Assembly (NCBI RefSeq): GCF_000154465.1
Contig: NZ_DS499577.1
Span: 680,013-744,012, forward strand
Reading direction: 5' to 3'
DNA: 64,000 nt
DNA from: Alistipes putredinis DSM 17216
GTDB lineage: Bacteria; Bacteroidota; Bacteroidia; Bacteroidales; Rikenellaceae
Position numbers and translations under genes: made by a program. Below are positions 8,781-18,206 of the stretch, piece by piece. Positions within the stretch are counted from its first letter, which is position 1. Every line of letters begins with the position of its first letter. Below the pieces are notes generated by a model, which was not told where the DNA came from, made no database searches, and saw only the letters and a program-made list of their open reading frames with translations.

Positions 8781-9521
8781 TTAGTCGTCGGTTGCGGGCA
8801 GTTTCGCCAGAGCTTCGGCAGCGCTCAGGATCTCTTCGTTGCGGACGTCGCTTATGATGTGTCCGTCGCGCAGGGTTACGTTGCGGCTGCTGTAACGGGC
8901 GATTTCGGGGTTGTGCGTTACGAAGATGATCGTGCGGCCCTGGGCGTGGAGCTGCTGGAAGAGCACCAGCACTTCGAAGCTGGTGCGGGTGTCGAGGTTG
9001 CCCGTCGCTTCGTCCGCGAGGATGACGGCGGGGTCGTTGACCAGTGCCCGCGCGATCGCCACGCGTTGCATCTGGCCGCCCGACATCTGGTTGCTCTTAT
9101 GCAGCATGCGGTCGCCCAGACCGACGTTGCGAAGCGCCTGTTCGGCTCGTTCCCGTCGCTGCGCGGCCGAGTAGGTCGAGTTGTACATGAGCGGCAGTTC
9201 GACGTTCTCCAGCGCCGTAGTTTTGGCCAGCAGATTGTAGTTCTGGAAGACGAAACCGATCTTGCGGTTGCGCAGTGTGGCACGGGCGTTCTTGTCCATC
9301 GAGCGCACGGCGATTCCGTCCAGGTAGTATTCGCCCGAGGTAGGCGTGTCGAGGCAGCCGAGCGTGTTCAGCAGCGTCGATTTTCCCGATCCCGAGGTGC
9401 CCATGATCGTCACGAACTCTCCTTCGGTGATCGTCAGCGAAATTCCGCGCAGTGCGTGCACCACCTCGTCGCCGACGACGAAATCCCGTCGTATGTTGTC
9501 CAATCGGATGACCTCTTTCAT
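8781..9521 (-). CDS. MacB/LolD-type ABC transporter ATPase
   Basis: A 246-residue nucleotide-binding subunit. Walker A is GTSGSGKST near residue 41, the Q-loop is FVFQNYNLL, the signature is MSGGQMQRVAIARAL, Walker B is ILADEATGNLD and the switch is the His of FVTHNPE. The TSGEYYLDG and YNLLAKTTALENVELPL features place it in the mechanotransmission (MacB/LolD) class rather than the importers. The start lies 9 bp after the adaptor gene stop, so it is part of one transcript running from the tolC-like gene to the permease. Confidence 0.94.
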   Translation of the reverse strand: MKEVIRLDNIRRDFVVGDEVVHALRGISLTITEGEFVTIMGTSGSGKSTLLNTLGCLDTPTSGEYYLDGIAVRSMDKNARATLRNRKIGFVFQNYNLLAKTTALENVELPLMYNSTYSAAQRRERAEQALRNVGLGDRMLHKSNQMSGGQMQRVAIARALVNDPAVILADEATGNLDTRTSFEVLVLFQQLHAQGRTIIFVTHNPEIARYSSRNVTLRDGHIISDVRNEEILSAAEALAKLPATDD

Positions 9522-9530
9522 CGTCGTTCG

Positions 9531-10721
9531 CTATTTTTTCTTGTCGTTGCTTCCCGGAGGTCCCGGCATGAAGGGGCTGCGCTCGATGGCGGCAGTCTCC
9601 TCGCGGGGCTTGGCCGTTACCAGTCCGGTAACGATCTCCTCGCTGCCCGTGAGCCCTTCGGTGATTTCGGTCATGTCGCCGCTGGCAGCGCCTGCATATA
9701 CCCGGCGGGGGCGGAGCGTCGTTCCCTCCTTCACCCACAGTTCCCTGCTTCCCGGAGCCGCCTGACTGTCCGTTTCGACTGCGGTCAATCCGATCTCTCC
9801 CAACAGTTCCGCATTGGGAACGAAGCGCAGGGCTTTGGTCGGGACGGCTGTTGCGTCGTCTTTTTCGAGCGTGAAGATCGTCACGTTGGCCGTAAGTCCC
9901 GGTTTGAGTTTCAGGTCGGGATTCGGAGCGTCGATGACCACTTCGTAGGTGACCACGTTCGATTCGGTCGTGGCTTCGAGCCGTACCTGGAGGACCGTCC
10001 CCTCGAACGTGTCGTCCGGATAGGCATCTACGGAGAACTGTACCCGCTGGCCGTCGGCGACCTGGCCGATGTCGGCTTCGTCCACATCGGCCACGACCTG
10101 CATCTGTGTCAAGTCGTTGGCGATGGTGAAGAGCGTCGGGGTTTCGAATCCGGCAGCCACCGTCTGGCCCTCTTCGACGGCACGGCTGATGACCACGCCG
10201 TCGATCGGCGAGGTGATGGTCGCATAACCCAGGTTGCGCTTTACCTTGACCATTGCCGCCTGGCTCTGCTCGTAGGCGTTGCGGGCCGTTTCGTAGAGGT
10301 AAAAAGCCTGGTCGTACTCTGCATCGCTCACCAGTTGTTTTTCATGCAGGGTCTTGGTGCGGGCGTAGTTCTTGGTCTGGTATTCGTATTCGGTTTTGCT
10401 GCTGGCGAGTTGTGCCTGAGCCGATTCGAGTTCGGCCTGTAGGGTCACCTTGTCCATTTCGGCGATCAGTTGTCCGGCTTTCACCTGGTCGTTGTAGTCG
10501 GCATAGAGCTTGTCGATGATGCCCGATACCTGCGTGCCGACCTCGACCTGCGTAACCGGCTCGACCGTTCCGGTCGCCGTCACCGAGTTGCGGATGGTGA
10601 TATGGCTTATGGGGGCGGTTTCGAGCAGGACTTTCGGCCCTTTCGAGGGGCGTGCGATCAGCCAGATGCAGACGCCTGCGGCTACTACGCCCGCCGCTAT
10701 GAGCAGATTCCGTTTTTTCAT
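9531..10721 (-). CDS. MacA/HlyD-type periplasmic adaptor
   Basis: A 396-residue membrane-fusion protein. A single N-terminal membrane anchor (about residues 6-22) is followed by a lipoyl half with VGTQVSGIIDKLYADYND, a coiled-coil hairpin at about 95-165 (ELESAQAQLASSKTEYE), the second lipoyl half with ATITSPIDGVVISRAVEEG, and beta-barrel domains. It bridges the inner-membrane ABC transporter and the TolC-like channel. The C-terminal tail is Pro/Gly/Lys rich. It is the second gene of the efflux operon, 58 bp after the channel gene. Confidence 0.94.
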   Translation of the reverse strand: MKKRNLLIAAGVVAAGVCIWLIARPSKGPKVLLETAPISHITIRNSVTATGTVEPVTQVEVGTQVSGIIDKLYADYNDQVKAGQLIAEMDKVTLQAELESAQAQLASSKTEYEYQTKNYARTKTLHEKQLVSDAEYDQAFYLYETARNAYEQSQAAMVKVKRNLGYATITSPIDGVVISRAVEEGQTVAAGFETPTLFTIANDLTQMQVVADVDEADIGQVADGQRVQFSVDAYPDDTFEGTVLQVRLEATTESNVVTYEVVIDAPNPDLKLKPGLTANVTIFTLEKDDATAVPTKALRFVPNAELLGEIGLTAVETDSQAAPGSRELWVKEGTTLRPRRVYAGAASGDMTEITEGLTGSEEIVTGLVTAKPREETAAIERSPFMPGPPGSNDKKK

Positions 10722-10779
10722 ATCTTCGATTATCGATTTATCCGGTGCGGCCCCGCTTGGCGGAACCCGCTTGTGCGGA

Positions 10780-12102
10780 TTAGTAAATGTCGCTCGCAGG
10801 AAGCCCCTGATAGATGTTGAGCAGTTCGATACTCAGCAGGGTGAGATATTTGGCTTGCAGGACCTGTTGCTGTGCTGCCGAATATTCGTTTTGGGCCGTG
10901 ATCAGCTCGACGGTGTTTTTCACTCCGACGCGGAACTGTTCGCTGGTCAGCTCGTAACTCTCCCGGGCGTATTTCTCCTTTTCGCGGGCCGAGAGATACT
11001 GGGCCTGGGCCGATACGGCGTCCAGGTAGGCCGATTCCACGTTCCGTAACAGCTCTTTTTGCAGCGATGTCCACTCCAGATAGCTGTCGTTGAGGGCGAT
11101 TTTCGCCTTATTGACGGCCGTGCGGTTCTTACGGTTCGAGAAAATCGGGATGTTGAGCGTGAGCCCTACGTTTTCGTTGAAGCGGTTCCATATCTGGCTG
11201 CCGCTTTCGAAGTCGTTGTTCGACATATGTCCCGTTCCCACGCTGGCGGATAGGGATATGGAAGGGAAGAATCCGGCACGTGCGCTTTTTTCTTCCAGCT
11301 TCGCCGCCTCGATGCCCAACTCTCCCCTACGGATCTGAGGCATGACTTTCAGAGCCGTTTCATACACTTCGTTTTTGGGCGGCAAAGCCTTCAGCACGTT
11401 CTCTTCTTTAACCCCCGGCACGGCCGGATTCATCTCTTCCATAATATCTAATTCAAGCAGTTGCTTGAGTTGCAGTTTATAGTTGTCCAGTGTCGAGCCG
11501 GCTACGACTATCTGGTATTCGTCGCTCGAATATTGGCTTTGGAGCTGGGCGAAATCCACGCGGCTGATCGAGCCCGTGCGCAGCATCTCTTCGGCCCGGT
11601 CGCGCTGGGCCTTCGAGGCTTCGGCCGTGCTGCGGTTGATTCGCACGGCGTCGGCGGCGTAAAGGCACTGCATGTAAGCCTGTACGATGGCGATGCGGAT
11701 GTCGTTCACGGATTCCTCGACCGAGAGAGCATCCATTTGATTCTGGACTTTCTGCCTCTTGACTTCCGTACGGAGCTTGCCACCTTCGAAGATCGTCATT
11801 CCCGCCGTTATGCCGTAGGTCCCCGTATAACTGTTGTTGTCCGTGACTTCGGACGAAGGGTAGTTCGTGTAACTTTGCGTGGTCGATGCCACCAGCGACG
11901 GAAAGAGGGCGGCTTTCGCCTGTTTGGTATCCTCGATGCCCGAAAGTTGGTTGTTGCGGCTTTGCCGTACCTGGATGTTGTTCTGGTAAGCGTAGTCCAG
12001 ACACTCCTGCAAGGTCCATGTTTTGGACGCTTCCTGTGCGGTTGCATTCCGTAGCCCCGACAGAAGAAGGGAGCAAAGCAGTATCGGCAGGAGTCGTTTC
12101 AT
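10780..12102 (-). CDS. TolC-like outer-membrane efflux protein
   Basis: A 440-residue outer-membrane channel with a signal peptide (MKRLLPILLCSLLLSG, cleavage around residue 22). It carries the two internally similar OEP halves: the first begins WTLQECLDYAYQNN near residue 30, the second around residue 245 with long amphipathic helices. It is the first gene of the tolC-macA-ATPase-permease operon on the minus strand. About 180 bp upstream separate it from yidD; I saw no clear promoter there. Function in export is secure; substrate is unknown. Confidence 0.93.
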   Translation of the reverse strand: MKRLLPILLCSLLLSGLRNATAQEASKTWTLQECLDYAYQNNIQVRQSRNNQLSGIEDTKQAKAALFPSLVASTTQSYTNYPSSEVTDNNSYTGTYGITAGMTIFEGGKLRTEVKRQKVQNQMDALSVEESVNDIRIAIVQAYMQCLYAADAVRINRSTAEASKAQRDRAEEMLRTGSISRVDFAQLQSQYSSDEYQIVVAGSTLDNYKLQLKQLLELDIMEEMNPAVPGVKEENVLKALPPKNEVYETALKVMPQIRRGELGIEAAKLEEKSARAGFFPSISLSASVGTGHMSNNDFESGSQIWNRFNENVGLTLNIPIFSNRKNRTAVNKAKIALNDSYLEWTSLQKELLRNVESAYLDAVSAQAQYLSAREKEKYARESYELTSEQFRVGVKNTVELITAQNEYSAAQQQVLQAKYLTLLSIELLNIYQGLPASDIY

Positions 12103-12279
12103 GGTTTTGGTTTTGACGCAAAACTAACGACGGCTTTCCGTGCGTGCAATTGAAATAGACGAAGAGGGGAATTTTATCGACGAACGGCCGGTTTCGGGAA
12201 ATAACCGGAATAACGAACCCTGCGATCCGCTCGGATTTCGGGATGCAGGGTCGGATACGAAAAAGTCCGCCGACCTTTA

Positions 12280-12540
12280 TTAGGGTACGGGGTCGTATCC
12301 GCTGCCGCCCCAGGGATGACAGCGCGAGAGTCTTTTGAGCGTAAGCCACGTTCCTTTCAGGGGACCGTACTTGCGCAGCGCTTCGAGCGCGTATTGGGAA
12401 CAGGTCGGCGTGTAGCGGCACGAAGCGGGAGTGAAGGGCGATATGCAGCGTTGATAGAACTTTACCAGCACGATCAGCGGCAGCGTGCAGACCCGCCTAA
12501 AGCCTCGCCATAATTTGTTCCATGATTTTCTGTACGGCAT
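12280..12540 (-). CDS. yidD: Membrane protein insertion efficiency factor YidD
   Basis: An 86-residue YidD (DUF37) protein that assists YidC-dependent membrane insertion. The hallmark KFYQRCISPF and the cysteine-bearing SCRYTPTCSQYALEAL are present, with a C-terminal RCHPWGGSGYDPV motif. It overlaps the end of rnpA by 44 bp in another frame, an arrangement common in Bacteroidota. rpmH, often next to rnpA in other phyla, is instead about 28 kb away in this window. Confidence 0.95.
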   Translation of the reverse strand: MPYRKSWNKLWRGFRRVCTLPLIVLVKFYQRCISPFTPASCRYTPTCSQYALEALRKYGPLKGTWLTLKRLSRCHPWGGSGYDPVP

Positions 12541-12868
12541 GTTCTATGACCCGGTAGGGGGTGAGCTCTTTGGATGAATAGATCAGGGCGAGATCCAGTG
12601 CGACGGGATTTCCCTCCCGGTCGAAGATCTCTTTGTTGAGCCGGTAAGCCTCCTTCATACGACGACGCTGCAGATTGCGCTTGTTGGCCCGTTTCTGAAA
12701 CTTCTTGGGAACCGAAAAGAGTACTTCGACCGAAGGAATTTCGTCCGCTTCGGCGATCCAGACGTAGCGCAGCGGATAGACGAATCCGCTCTCCCCGCTT
12801 TCGAACAGGCGGCGGATGGCCCCGAACGAACGAAGCCTTTCCTGACGGGGAAGCGAACGGTCTGTCAT
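12497..12868 (-). CDS. rnpA: Ribonuclease P protein component
   Basis: The 123-residue protein subunit of RNase P, which supports pre-tRNA 5' processing by the RNA subunit. The RNR-type motif is seen as KRANKRNLQRRRMKEAYR near residues 63-80, and the N-terminal RLRSFGAIRRLFESG matches the family. The length is normal. It is translationally coupled to yidD. The RNase P RNA gene is not in the window. Confidence 0.93.
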   Translation of the reverse strand: MTDRSLPRQERLRSFGAIRRLFESGESGFVYPLRYVWIAEADEIPSVEVLFSVPKKFQKRANKRNLQRRRMKEAYRLNKEIFDREGNPVALDLALIYSSKELTPYRVIEHAVQKIMEQIMARL

Positions 12869-13021
12869 AGCTGAAACAGGTAACTGTATGCGGTTTTAAT
12901 GCCGTTTTCGGTCGGTGTCGGCGAAATCGCGACGGAAATAGCGTCGTCCGCTTCTTGTTTGCCGGATGGAATCCTTCGGAATCGCACTTTGAACCGGTGA
13001 TGGTCGCACGGAGCCGTTCCG

Positions 13022-13885
13022 TTATTTCTTCTCCGCCGGAGTCGTGCGCCGGGTACGGCTTTTCTTGGCTAACTTATGCTGTTGGGTTCGGATGAACTCC
13101 TCTTTGTCGGCGTCGTGCGTGACGGCGACATCTTCGATCTGTTCGCCTTTCGCCAGTTTCGTGAGGTAAATATCGACGGCTTTGGCCATCGAAGGGACCG
13201 TAGGGGTCGGAGCCATGGCTTTGACCTTGATGCCGACATCGACCGCAGCACGCAGCGTGCCTTCGCCGAAAGTGGCGACTGCGGGCAGCTCCTCGGCGGG
13301 GAAGCGTTCGAGAATGGCCTTGACGTCCGATGGCGAATAGAGGGCCAGCAGATCGAATTTCTTGATGTCCAAATCGTTCAGGTCGGCGGCGACTGTGCGG
13401 GCCAGAATCACCGGAGAGAACTGTAATTTCAACTTGGCGAGCGTTTCCGGCAGTTCGGGTTTATGGGGTTCGCTCAATGCCAGCATGAATTTTTCTTCCT
13501 TGTGCTTTATTATCAGCTCGATGAAGTTGGTGAAACTGCCGTCGGCGAAAGAAATTTTGCGTTTGCGATATACGATGTATTTTTGCAGGTAGAGCGCTAC
13601 GGCTTCCGTCTGGCAGATGTATTTCATGGTTTCGGGAACCGTAATCCGGGCCTCTTCGCAAATGTGGAAAAAACTATCGACTGTCGTGCGCGAAGTGAAG
13701 ATGACGGCCGTATGAGCCAGTATTTCAACACGCTGGCTTCGGAATTCCTTGAGCGATACCCCTACTACGCGGATGAACGGCATATATTCGATTTCAGCCT
13801 TGTGTTTCTGGGATAATTCGTAGAAAGGAGATTTTTCGACCACGGCCGGACGGGGCTGTGAAACCAATACTCTATGGGCTTTCAA
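13022..13885 (-). CDS. hemD: Uroporphyrinogen-III synthase
   Basis: A 287-residue HemD-family protein that cyclises hydroxymethylbilane to uroporphyrinogen III in haem synthesis. Sequence identity to well-studied HemD is low, as usual for this family, but the two-domain pattern is visible: an early VLVSQPRP, a central VIFTSRTTVDSFF, and a late ALYSPSDVKAILERF and VATFGEGTLRAA. The C-terminal 40 residues are Lys/Arg/Thr-rich (about 248-287) and probably disordered, an extension seen in Bacteroidota homologues. No other haem genes lie nearby. Confidence 0.82.
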   Translation of the reverse strand: MKAHRVLVSQPRPAVVEKSPFYELSQKHKAEIEYMPFIRVVGVSLKEFRSQRVEILAHTAVIFTSRTTVDSFFHICEEARITVPETMKYICQTEAVALYLQKYIVYRKRKISFADGSFTNFIELIIKHKEEKFMLALSEPHKPELPETLAKLKLQFSPVILARTVAADLNDLDIKKFDLLALYSPSDVKAILERFPAEELPAVATFGEGTLRAAVDVGIKVKAMAPTPTVPSMAKAVDIYLTKLAKGEQIEDVAVTHDADKEEFIRTQQHKLAKKSRTRRTTPAEKK

Positions 13886-13909
13886 ATTCAGAACGGTTTT
13901 ATCGGGTTA

Positions 13910-14794
13910 TCAAATTCTTGTCAGCGAGAGCCACACGAAGCTCACGGGAAAAATTTCGACGGCACAAAGGTACAAAAACCAATGCAAAATCGAAATTTTT
14001 TTCGAGAGAAAGAGCATGAGCGACTCTTTCAGGTAGAGCAACAGCAGTGCTCCGCCGAGGATGAGGATGCCGAAAGAGAGGATATGCCCGGTGTCGGGCG
14101 AAGCCAGCAGGAAGAGTAGGATCAACGGGCACAGAAAGACGACAGAAAGTGCTAAATAGTTGAATTTTAGCGCTACAAGCTGATCTGTGATCGGTCGGGA
14201 GAGGGTGACGTAACCCGTGATCCGGAGCAGTCCTACCTGGAAAAGCAGGAGAACGGCCAGGCCGACCGTAGCGAGCAGTCCCAGTACCGGGATCCAGGCT
14301 TCGGGGACGACCTCGGGGATGGGGAACCAACGGTCCGTCAGTCTCAAGGTCAGTAGAGCCAGCATGGGAAGTCCTATTCCGATGGCCGCCCACAGGAACC
14401 GGGTGTAGGTGCTGCCCTGCGTGTCGGTCATGCGTCCCGGCTTCGACCGGTCGAGACTCAATTTCCGACAGAGGATATAAACTTCCCGCAGGTTATGGTA
14501 GATGATGACCAGATAAGCGAAAACCAGGGCCAGTACGATCCCTTGGAAAGGGGCCGATTCGTATATGGGACGGACGGATTGCGTCGGAAACGGTTCGATC
14601 GCGAGTGTCGAACCGGCTCCGAACAGCTCTTCGGCCGTGACGGGGGGTGTCGCCTGCAGGGTGTCGGGGGGAATCGTCGCCAGCGAATCCCGCAGCCGGA
14701 AGATGGATTCCCGAAGGGCCGTTTCGGTTGTCGGCAGGCTGTCGGACAGTTGCCCTGCCAGCGAATCCGTGCGTATTTCGGGTTGCAGGGCCAT
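13910..14794 (-). CDS. DUF4271 multi-pass membrane protein
   Basis: A 294-residue integral membrane protein matching the DUF4271 family of Bacteroidota, for which I know no function. The first 70 residues are polar and predicted non-membrane. Then come about seven hydrophobic segments, beginning with FQGIVLALVFAYLVIIYH near residue 84. DUF4271 genes are commonly next to hemD, as here (24 bp upstream of it), and the start codon overlaps the stop of the preceding kinase gene (TGATG). Confidence 0.8.
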   Translation of the reverse strand: MALQPEIRTDSLAGQLSDSLPTTETALRESIFRLRDSLATIPPDTLQATPPVTAEELFGAGSTLAIEPFPTQSVRPIYESAPFQGIVLALVFAYLVIIYHNLREVYILCRKLSLDRSKPGRMTDTQGSTYTRFLWAAIGIGLPMLALLTLRLTDRWFPIPEVVPEAWIPVLGLLATVGLAVLLLFQVGLLRITGYVTLSRPITDQLVALKFNYLALSVVFLCPLILLFLLASPDTGHILSFGILILGGALLLLYLKESLMLFLSKKISILHWFLYLCAVEIFPVSFVWLSLTRI

Positions 14795-15960
14795 CAGTCG
14801 AAGTAGCGTTTAAGGGTAATGCGGATATCGGTGCCTTTGCCCAGTTCGGAGTAAACGACGCCGATCCGGCCCTGGTGATACTCTTCGATCACGCGGCGGG
14901 AAAGGGAGAGTCCGAGGCCCCATCCCCGGGTTTTGGTCGTGAAGCCCGGTTCGAAGATCCGTTTCCAGTTGCTTTTGGGGATTCCTTTGCCCGTATCTTT
15001 GATGTCGATCATCACGTGTTTGTCGTCGGAGGAGATCTCTACGTCGATCCGGCCGTGACCCTGCAAGGCGTCGAGCGAGTTTTTGATGAGGTTCTCCACG
15101 ACCCATTCGAACAACGCGGTGTTGATCTGGGCTTTGACCGGCGCGATAGCCAGCCCGTTATAGTCGATCACTACGTTGCGGGGTGCCCGCGTGCGGAAAT
15201 ACATCACCGATCCGCTTACTATTTCGTTGATATTCTCGGGGGTGAGCGGAGTTTCGGAACCGATTTTCGAGAAGCGGTCCACGATCTTCATCAGGTGGCT
15301 CAAGTCCTTGTTCATCTCTTCGACGGCACCCTGATCGACGGGCTGCGTGCGCAGGTATTCGATCCATCCCAGCAGCGAGGAGGTGGGGGTGCCCAGTTGG
15401 TGCGCCGTTTCTTTGGCCAGTCCGATCCATACGCGGTTCTGCTCGTCCTGCTTGGTCGAGCGGAAAGCGATGAAACCCAGCAGGATGAAGATCGCAATGA
15501 CGGAGAGCTGGATGTAGGGGAACCAGTAGAGGGTCTTGAGCAGCCGGGACTGGCCGAAGAATATGATGTGTTTGTGGTCTTTGCCCCAGTAGTATTGGAT
15601 CGTGATCGGGGTGTTCTCTTCGGTGAGCTGGTTGATCTTCTTGCGCAGGCGGTCGGGATGGTTGATGATCTCTTCGGGAATGAGATGCGAGTGCAATACC
15701 TTCAGGTTCTGATTGGTGATGATGAAGGGGATGTTGTTGCGCTGACTCAGGATGTCTTGGACGAAGGGGTCGTTACTCGAGTCGCTCATCACGCGCTCCA
15801 TGGCGTGTACCCAGAGGGCCACTTCGTGCTGTTCCTTCTCCCGCAGGCGGCGGGCCATGTCGTTGGTGAACAGCAGGGACAGCGTCACCATCGTCACTCC
15901 GACGACGATGGCTACGATCCGCTTGCGGAACGAGAGTATTTTGCGCCCCAGTTTGAGCAT
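14794..15960 (-). CDS. Membrane sensor histidine kinase (orphan)
   Basis: A 388-residue HisKA/HATPase kinase. A membrane helix at about residues 15-33, a periplasmic region to ~165 and a second helix at about 168-190 precede the H-box KETAHQLGTPTSSLLGW, with the phospho-accepting His near residue 205. The HATPase domain carries NLIKNSLDAL (N-box), DTGKGIP and GWGLGLSLSRRVIEE. No response regulator is adjacent; the neighbours are a DUF4271 gene and an S41 protease. The S41 gene ends 6 bp upstream, so this looks like one transcript. A partner regulator must lie elsewhere. Confidence 0.9.
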   Translation of the reverse strand: MLKLGRKILSFRKRIVAIVVGVTMVTLSLLFTNDMARRLREKEQHEVALWVHAMERVMSDSSNDPFVQDILSQRNNIPFIITNQNLKVLHSHLIPEEIINHPDRLRKKINQLTEENTPITIQYYWGKDHKHIIFFGQSRLLKTLYWFPYIQLSVIAIFILLGFIAFRSTKQDEQNRVWIGLAKETAHQLGTPTSSLLGWIEYLRTQPVDQGAVEEMNKDLSHLMKIVDRFSKIGSETPLTPENINEIVSGSVMYFRTRAPRNVVIDYNGLAIAPVKAQINTALFEWVVENLIKNSLDALQGHGRIDVEISSDDKHVMIDIKDTGKGIPKSNWKRIFEPGFTTKTRGWGLGLSLSRRVIEEYHQGRIGVVYSELGKGTDIRITLKRYFD

Positions 15961-15966
15961 AGCCGG

Positions 15967-17649
15967 TTATTTCTTTTCGGACGTCTGCATGGTCGTGATT
16001 TCTTGGTATTCCGTCGGATTTTCCAACACTTCGGTAGCCCGGAGAACCTCGGTGTCGTCACCCAGGTTATGTTCGATCACGCCGGCCTGATAGCTGTGAC
16101 GCAGAACGATGTCGTTGTTGATCGTTTCGGCGATCTCTTTCCGATAGGTATGCAGATTGGTCTGCGTGTCGTCTTTCAGGTCGCCCTCGATCGCTGTGAT
16201 TTCCTGGGCCAGGTCGCTGTAAAGGTCGTTTTCGGCCGCTTCCTTCAGGACCTTGAGCACCCGGCGGGTTTCCGATTCGTAGGGGACTTCCTTGCCTTCC
16301 ATAAATTTGACGAAGGCGTCGTAGTCCGCATCGGTGATCGAGAACGTGCGGTTGTCGATCGTGTCGGTGTGGTGTTCCTGCATGTATTCGTCCACGAAAT
16401 CCTCGATGAATCCCATAGCCAGCAGAGTAACGGCGAAACGGCTGATGTACTGAGGCTCGGTGGCTATGTCGGGCGAAATGCCGCCGCCGTCATAGACTTT
16501 GCGGCCGCCGCGGGTCGTAAATTCCCGTACGAGCGAATCGGCTACCTTGCCGACCGTGCCGTCCTGCTTGCGCGAGGAGTAATCGATAGCCTGGATGCAG
16601 CGCCCCGAGGGAATGTAGTATTTGGCGGTCGTGAGTTTCAGCAGGGTATTGTATCCCAGCGGACGGGTCGTCTGCACGAGGCCCTTTCCGAAGCTCTTCT
16701 GTCCGATCAGTACGGCCCGGTCGAGATCCTGGAGCGAGCCGGCGACGATCTCGGCCGCCGAAGCCGAATTGCCGTTGATCAGCACGGCCAACGGCAGATC
16801 GGGCAGGATCGGATCGTTCGCGGTGCGGAAGACATTCTCCTGCGTAGCGGCCCGTCCCTTGGTGCGGACCACCTCCGTACCTTTGGGAACGAACATAGAA
16901 ACGATCTTGACGGCTTCCTGCAGAATGCCGCCTCCGTTGCCCCGGTAGTCGAGGATCAATCCCCGCAGGGTATCCTGTGTGCGGAGTTTCTCGATCGCGG
17001 TGCGCATCTCTTCGTACGATCCTTCGGTGAAGTCGCTGTGCTGGATATATCCGATCCCTTTTGCGACGAACCCGGCGTAGGGGACGCTGGGAATGGCTAC
17101 CCGTTCGCGCGTCAGAGTGAGAGTGTCGTGCTCGCCGCCGATCAGCCGTTCGATGACGATTCGGACGGTGGTGTTGGGCGTGCCTTTCAGGGCGGAACTT
17201 ATCTGTGCGGGGTCCCAACCCTTGGTGTCCTCGCCTTCGATCGAGAGGATCTTGTCGCCGATGCGGATGCCGGCCCGGTCGGCCGGGGAGCCTTCGTAGG
17301 GCTGTGCGAAAATTACGTAATCGCCTTTCTTGCGGATCATCGAACCGATGCCTCCGTACTTGCCCGTGGTGAGCAGGTCGAAGTTCGACATCTGCTCTTC
17401 GGGCAGAAATTCGGTGTAGGGGTCGAGGTTGCGGGTCATGCCTTCGGCGGCATCCTGCATTAGTTGGTCGGGATCGACTTCATCGACGTAGAAGAGCGAA
17501 AGCTCCCGCATCATATTGACCAGTAGCTCCATGTTTCGGCCCAGCCCGAAATCGTTGGGCTTGCCGAACCAGAAGAGCGTGCAAAGCAGGGCGAGGACCG
17601 CAGGAATCGCCGCGCGGCGAAGTATGGGACGTTTCTTATTCATTTTCAT
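15967..17649 (-). CDS. S41-family C-terminal processing protease
   Basis: A 560-residue CtpA/Prc-like periplasmic protease with an N-terminal membrane anchor or signal (about residues 10-27). A PDZ domain covers about 85-170 (GGIGSMIRKKGDYVIF, DKILSIEGEDTKGWDP). The S41 core follows with the catalytic Ser in GNSASAAEI near residue 294 and Lys in QKSFGKGLVQ about 25 residues later. The last 150 residues extend beyond the core. A second S41 protease lies at 25609. The start overlaps the preceding hypothetical gene by about 14 bp. Substrates are unknown. Confidence 0.92.
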   Translation of the reverse strand: MKMNKKRPILRRAAIPAVLALLCTLFWFGKPNDFGLGRNMELLVNMMRELSLFYVDEVDPDQLMQDAAEGMTRNLDPYTEFLPEEQMSNFDLLTTGKYGGIGSMIRKKGDYVIFAQPYEGSPADRAGIRIGDKILSIEGEDTKGWDPAQISSALKGTPNTTVRIVIERLIGGEHDTLTLTRERVAIPSVPYAGFVAKGIGYIQHSDFTEGSYEEMRTAIEKLRTQDTLRGLILDYRGNGGGILQEAVKIVSMFVPKGTEVVRTKGRAATQENVFRTANDPILPDLPLAVLINGNSASAAEIVAGSLQDLDRAVLIGQKSFGKGLVQTTRPLGYNTLLKLTTAKYYIPSGRCIQAIDYSSRKQDGTVGKVADSLVREFTTRGGRKVYDGGGISPDIATEPQYISRFAVTLLAMGFIEDFVDEYMQEHHTDTIDNRTFSITDADYDAFVKFMEGKEVPYESETRRVLKVLKEAAENDLYSDLAQEITAIEGDLKDDTQTNLHTYRKEIAETINNDIVLRHSYQAGVIEHNLGDDTEVLRATEVLENPTEYQEITTMQTSEKK

Positions 17650-18112
17650 TGCGTGTTCTTTCGAGATAGGACTGCAGGCGGTAATAAACCCGGGCTACAC
17701 CCCGGCGAATACCTTCGATCGTGATCCATTCCCCGGTCTGGGTGACTCGGATTTCATCTTCGAAAAGGAGCGTGAGCCGCTTGAAGAGGGAGTCTGCCCG
17801 GAACACCATTTCGTGTTCGGATTCCCGGACCGGCTTGAAGCCCTCCGAAACGAAGGCATTGAGGATCTGTTCGCGGTTCTTGCGCAGGCTGCCGATCTCC
17901 TGCCGGCGGATGAAGCCGAACTTGGGGTACAGGGCCGAGAGGAGCACCACCGCGACGATCAGCACCTGCCCGCGTGTGGAGCGGACGAGAGCCGAGAAGG
18001 TTTCCGAAGGGGTCAGCACCGAGGTATTCGTGAGCAGCATCAGCGCCATGATAATCAGATATAGAACGCAGAGCGCGATAAAATATTTTACGGAACGGAT
18101 CAGGTACTTCAT
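17636..18112 (-). CDS. Small two-helix membrane protein of unknown function
   Basis: A 158-residue protein I do not recognise. Two hydrophobic segments (about residues 9-30 and 47-62) are followed by a soluble cytoplasmic-looking domain with mixed alpha/beta pattern (SLRKNREQILNAF, FEDEIRVTQTGEWITIEG, VARVYYRLQSYLE). I use the ATG at 18112 (MKYLIRSVKY); an upstream in-frame opening at 18232 would add 40 residues lacking any signal. It overlaps the S41 protease start and lies downstream of ispH, so it may share that transcript. Confidence 0.75.
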   Translation of the reverse strand: MKYLIRSVKYFIALCVLYLIIMALMLLTNTSVLTPSETFSALVRSTRGQVLIVAVVLLSALYPKFGFIRRQEIGSLRKNREQILNAFVSEGFKPVRESEHEMVFRADSLFKRLTLLFEDEIRVTQTGEWITIEGIRRGVARVYYRLQSYLERTRNENE

Positions 18113-18206
18113 GGTCGTTATCGTTTTTATAAGGTTGAATTTCTTGTCTGTTTCCGATACGGAGGCACGTGCCGGCGCTTTGCGTCCGTATTTCGGATTT
18201 TTTGTT

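Noticed and set aside
14647..17463. 938-codon open frame on the plus strand
   Set aside because: It lies fully antisense to the histidine kinase and S41 protease, both with intact motifs. Long shadows are expected in this GC-rich DNA.
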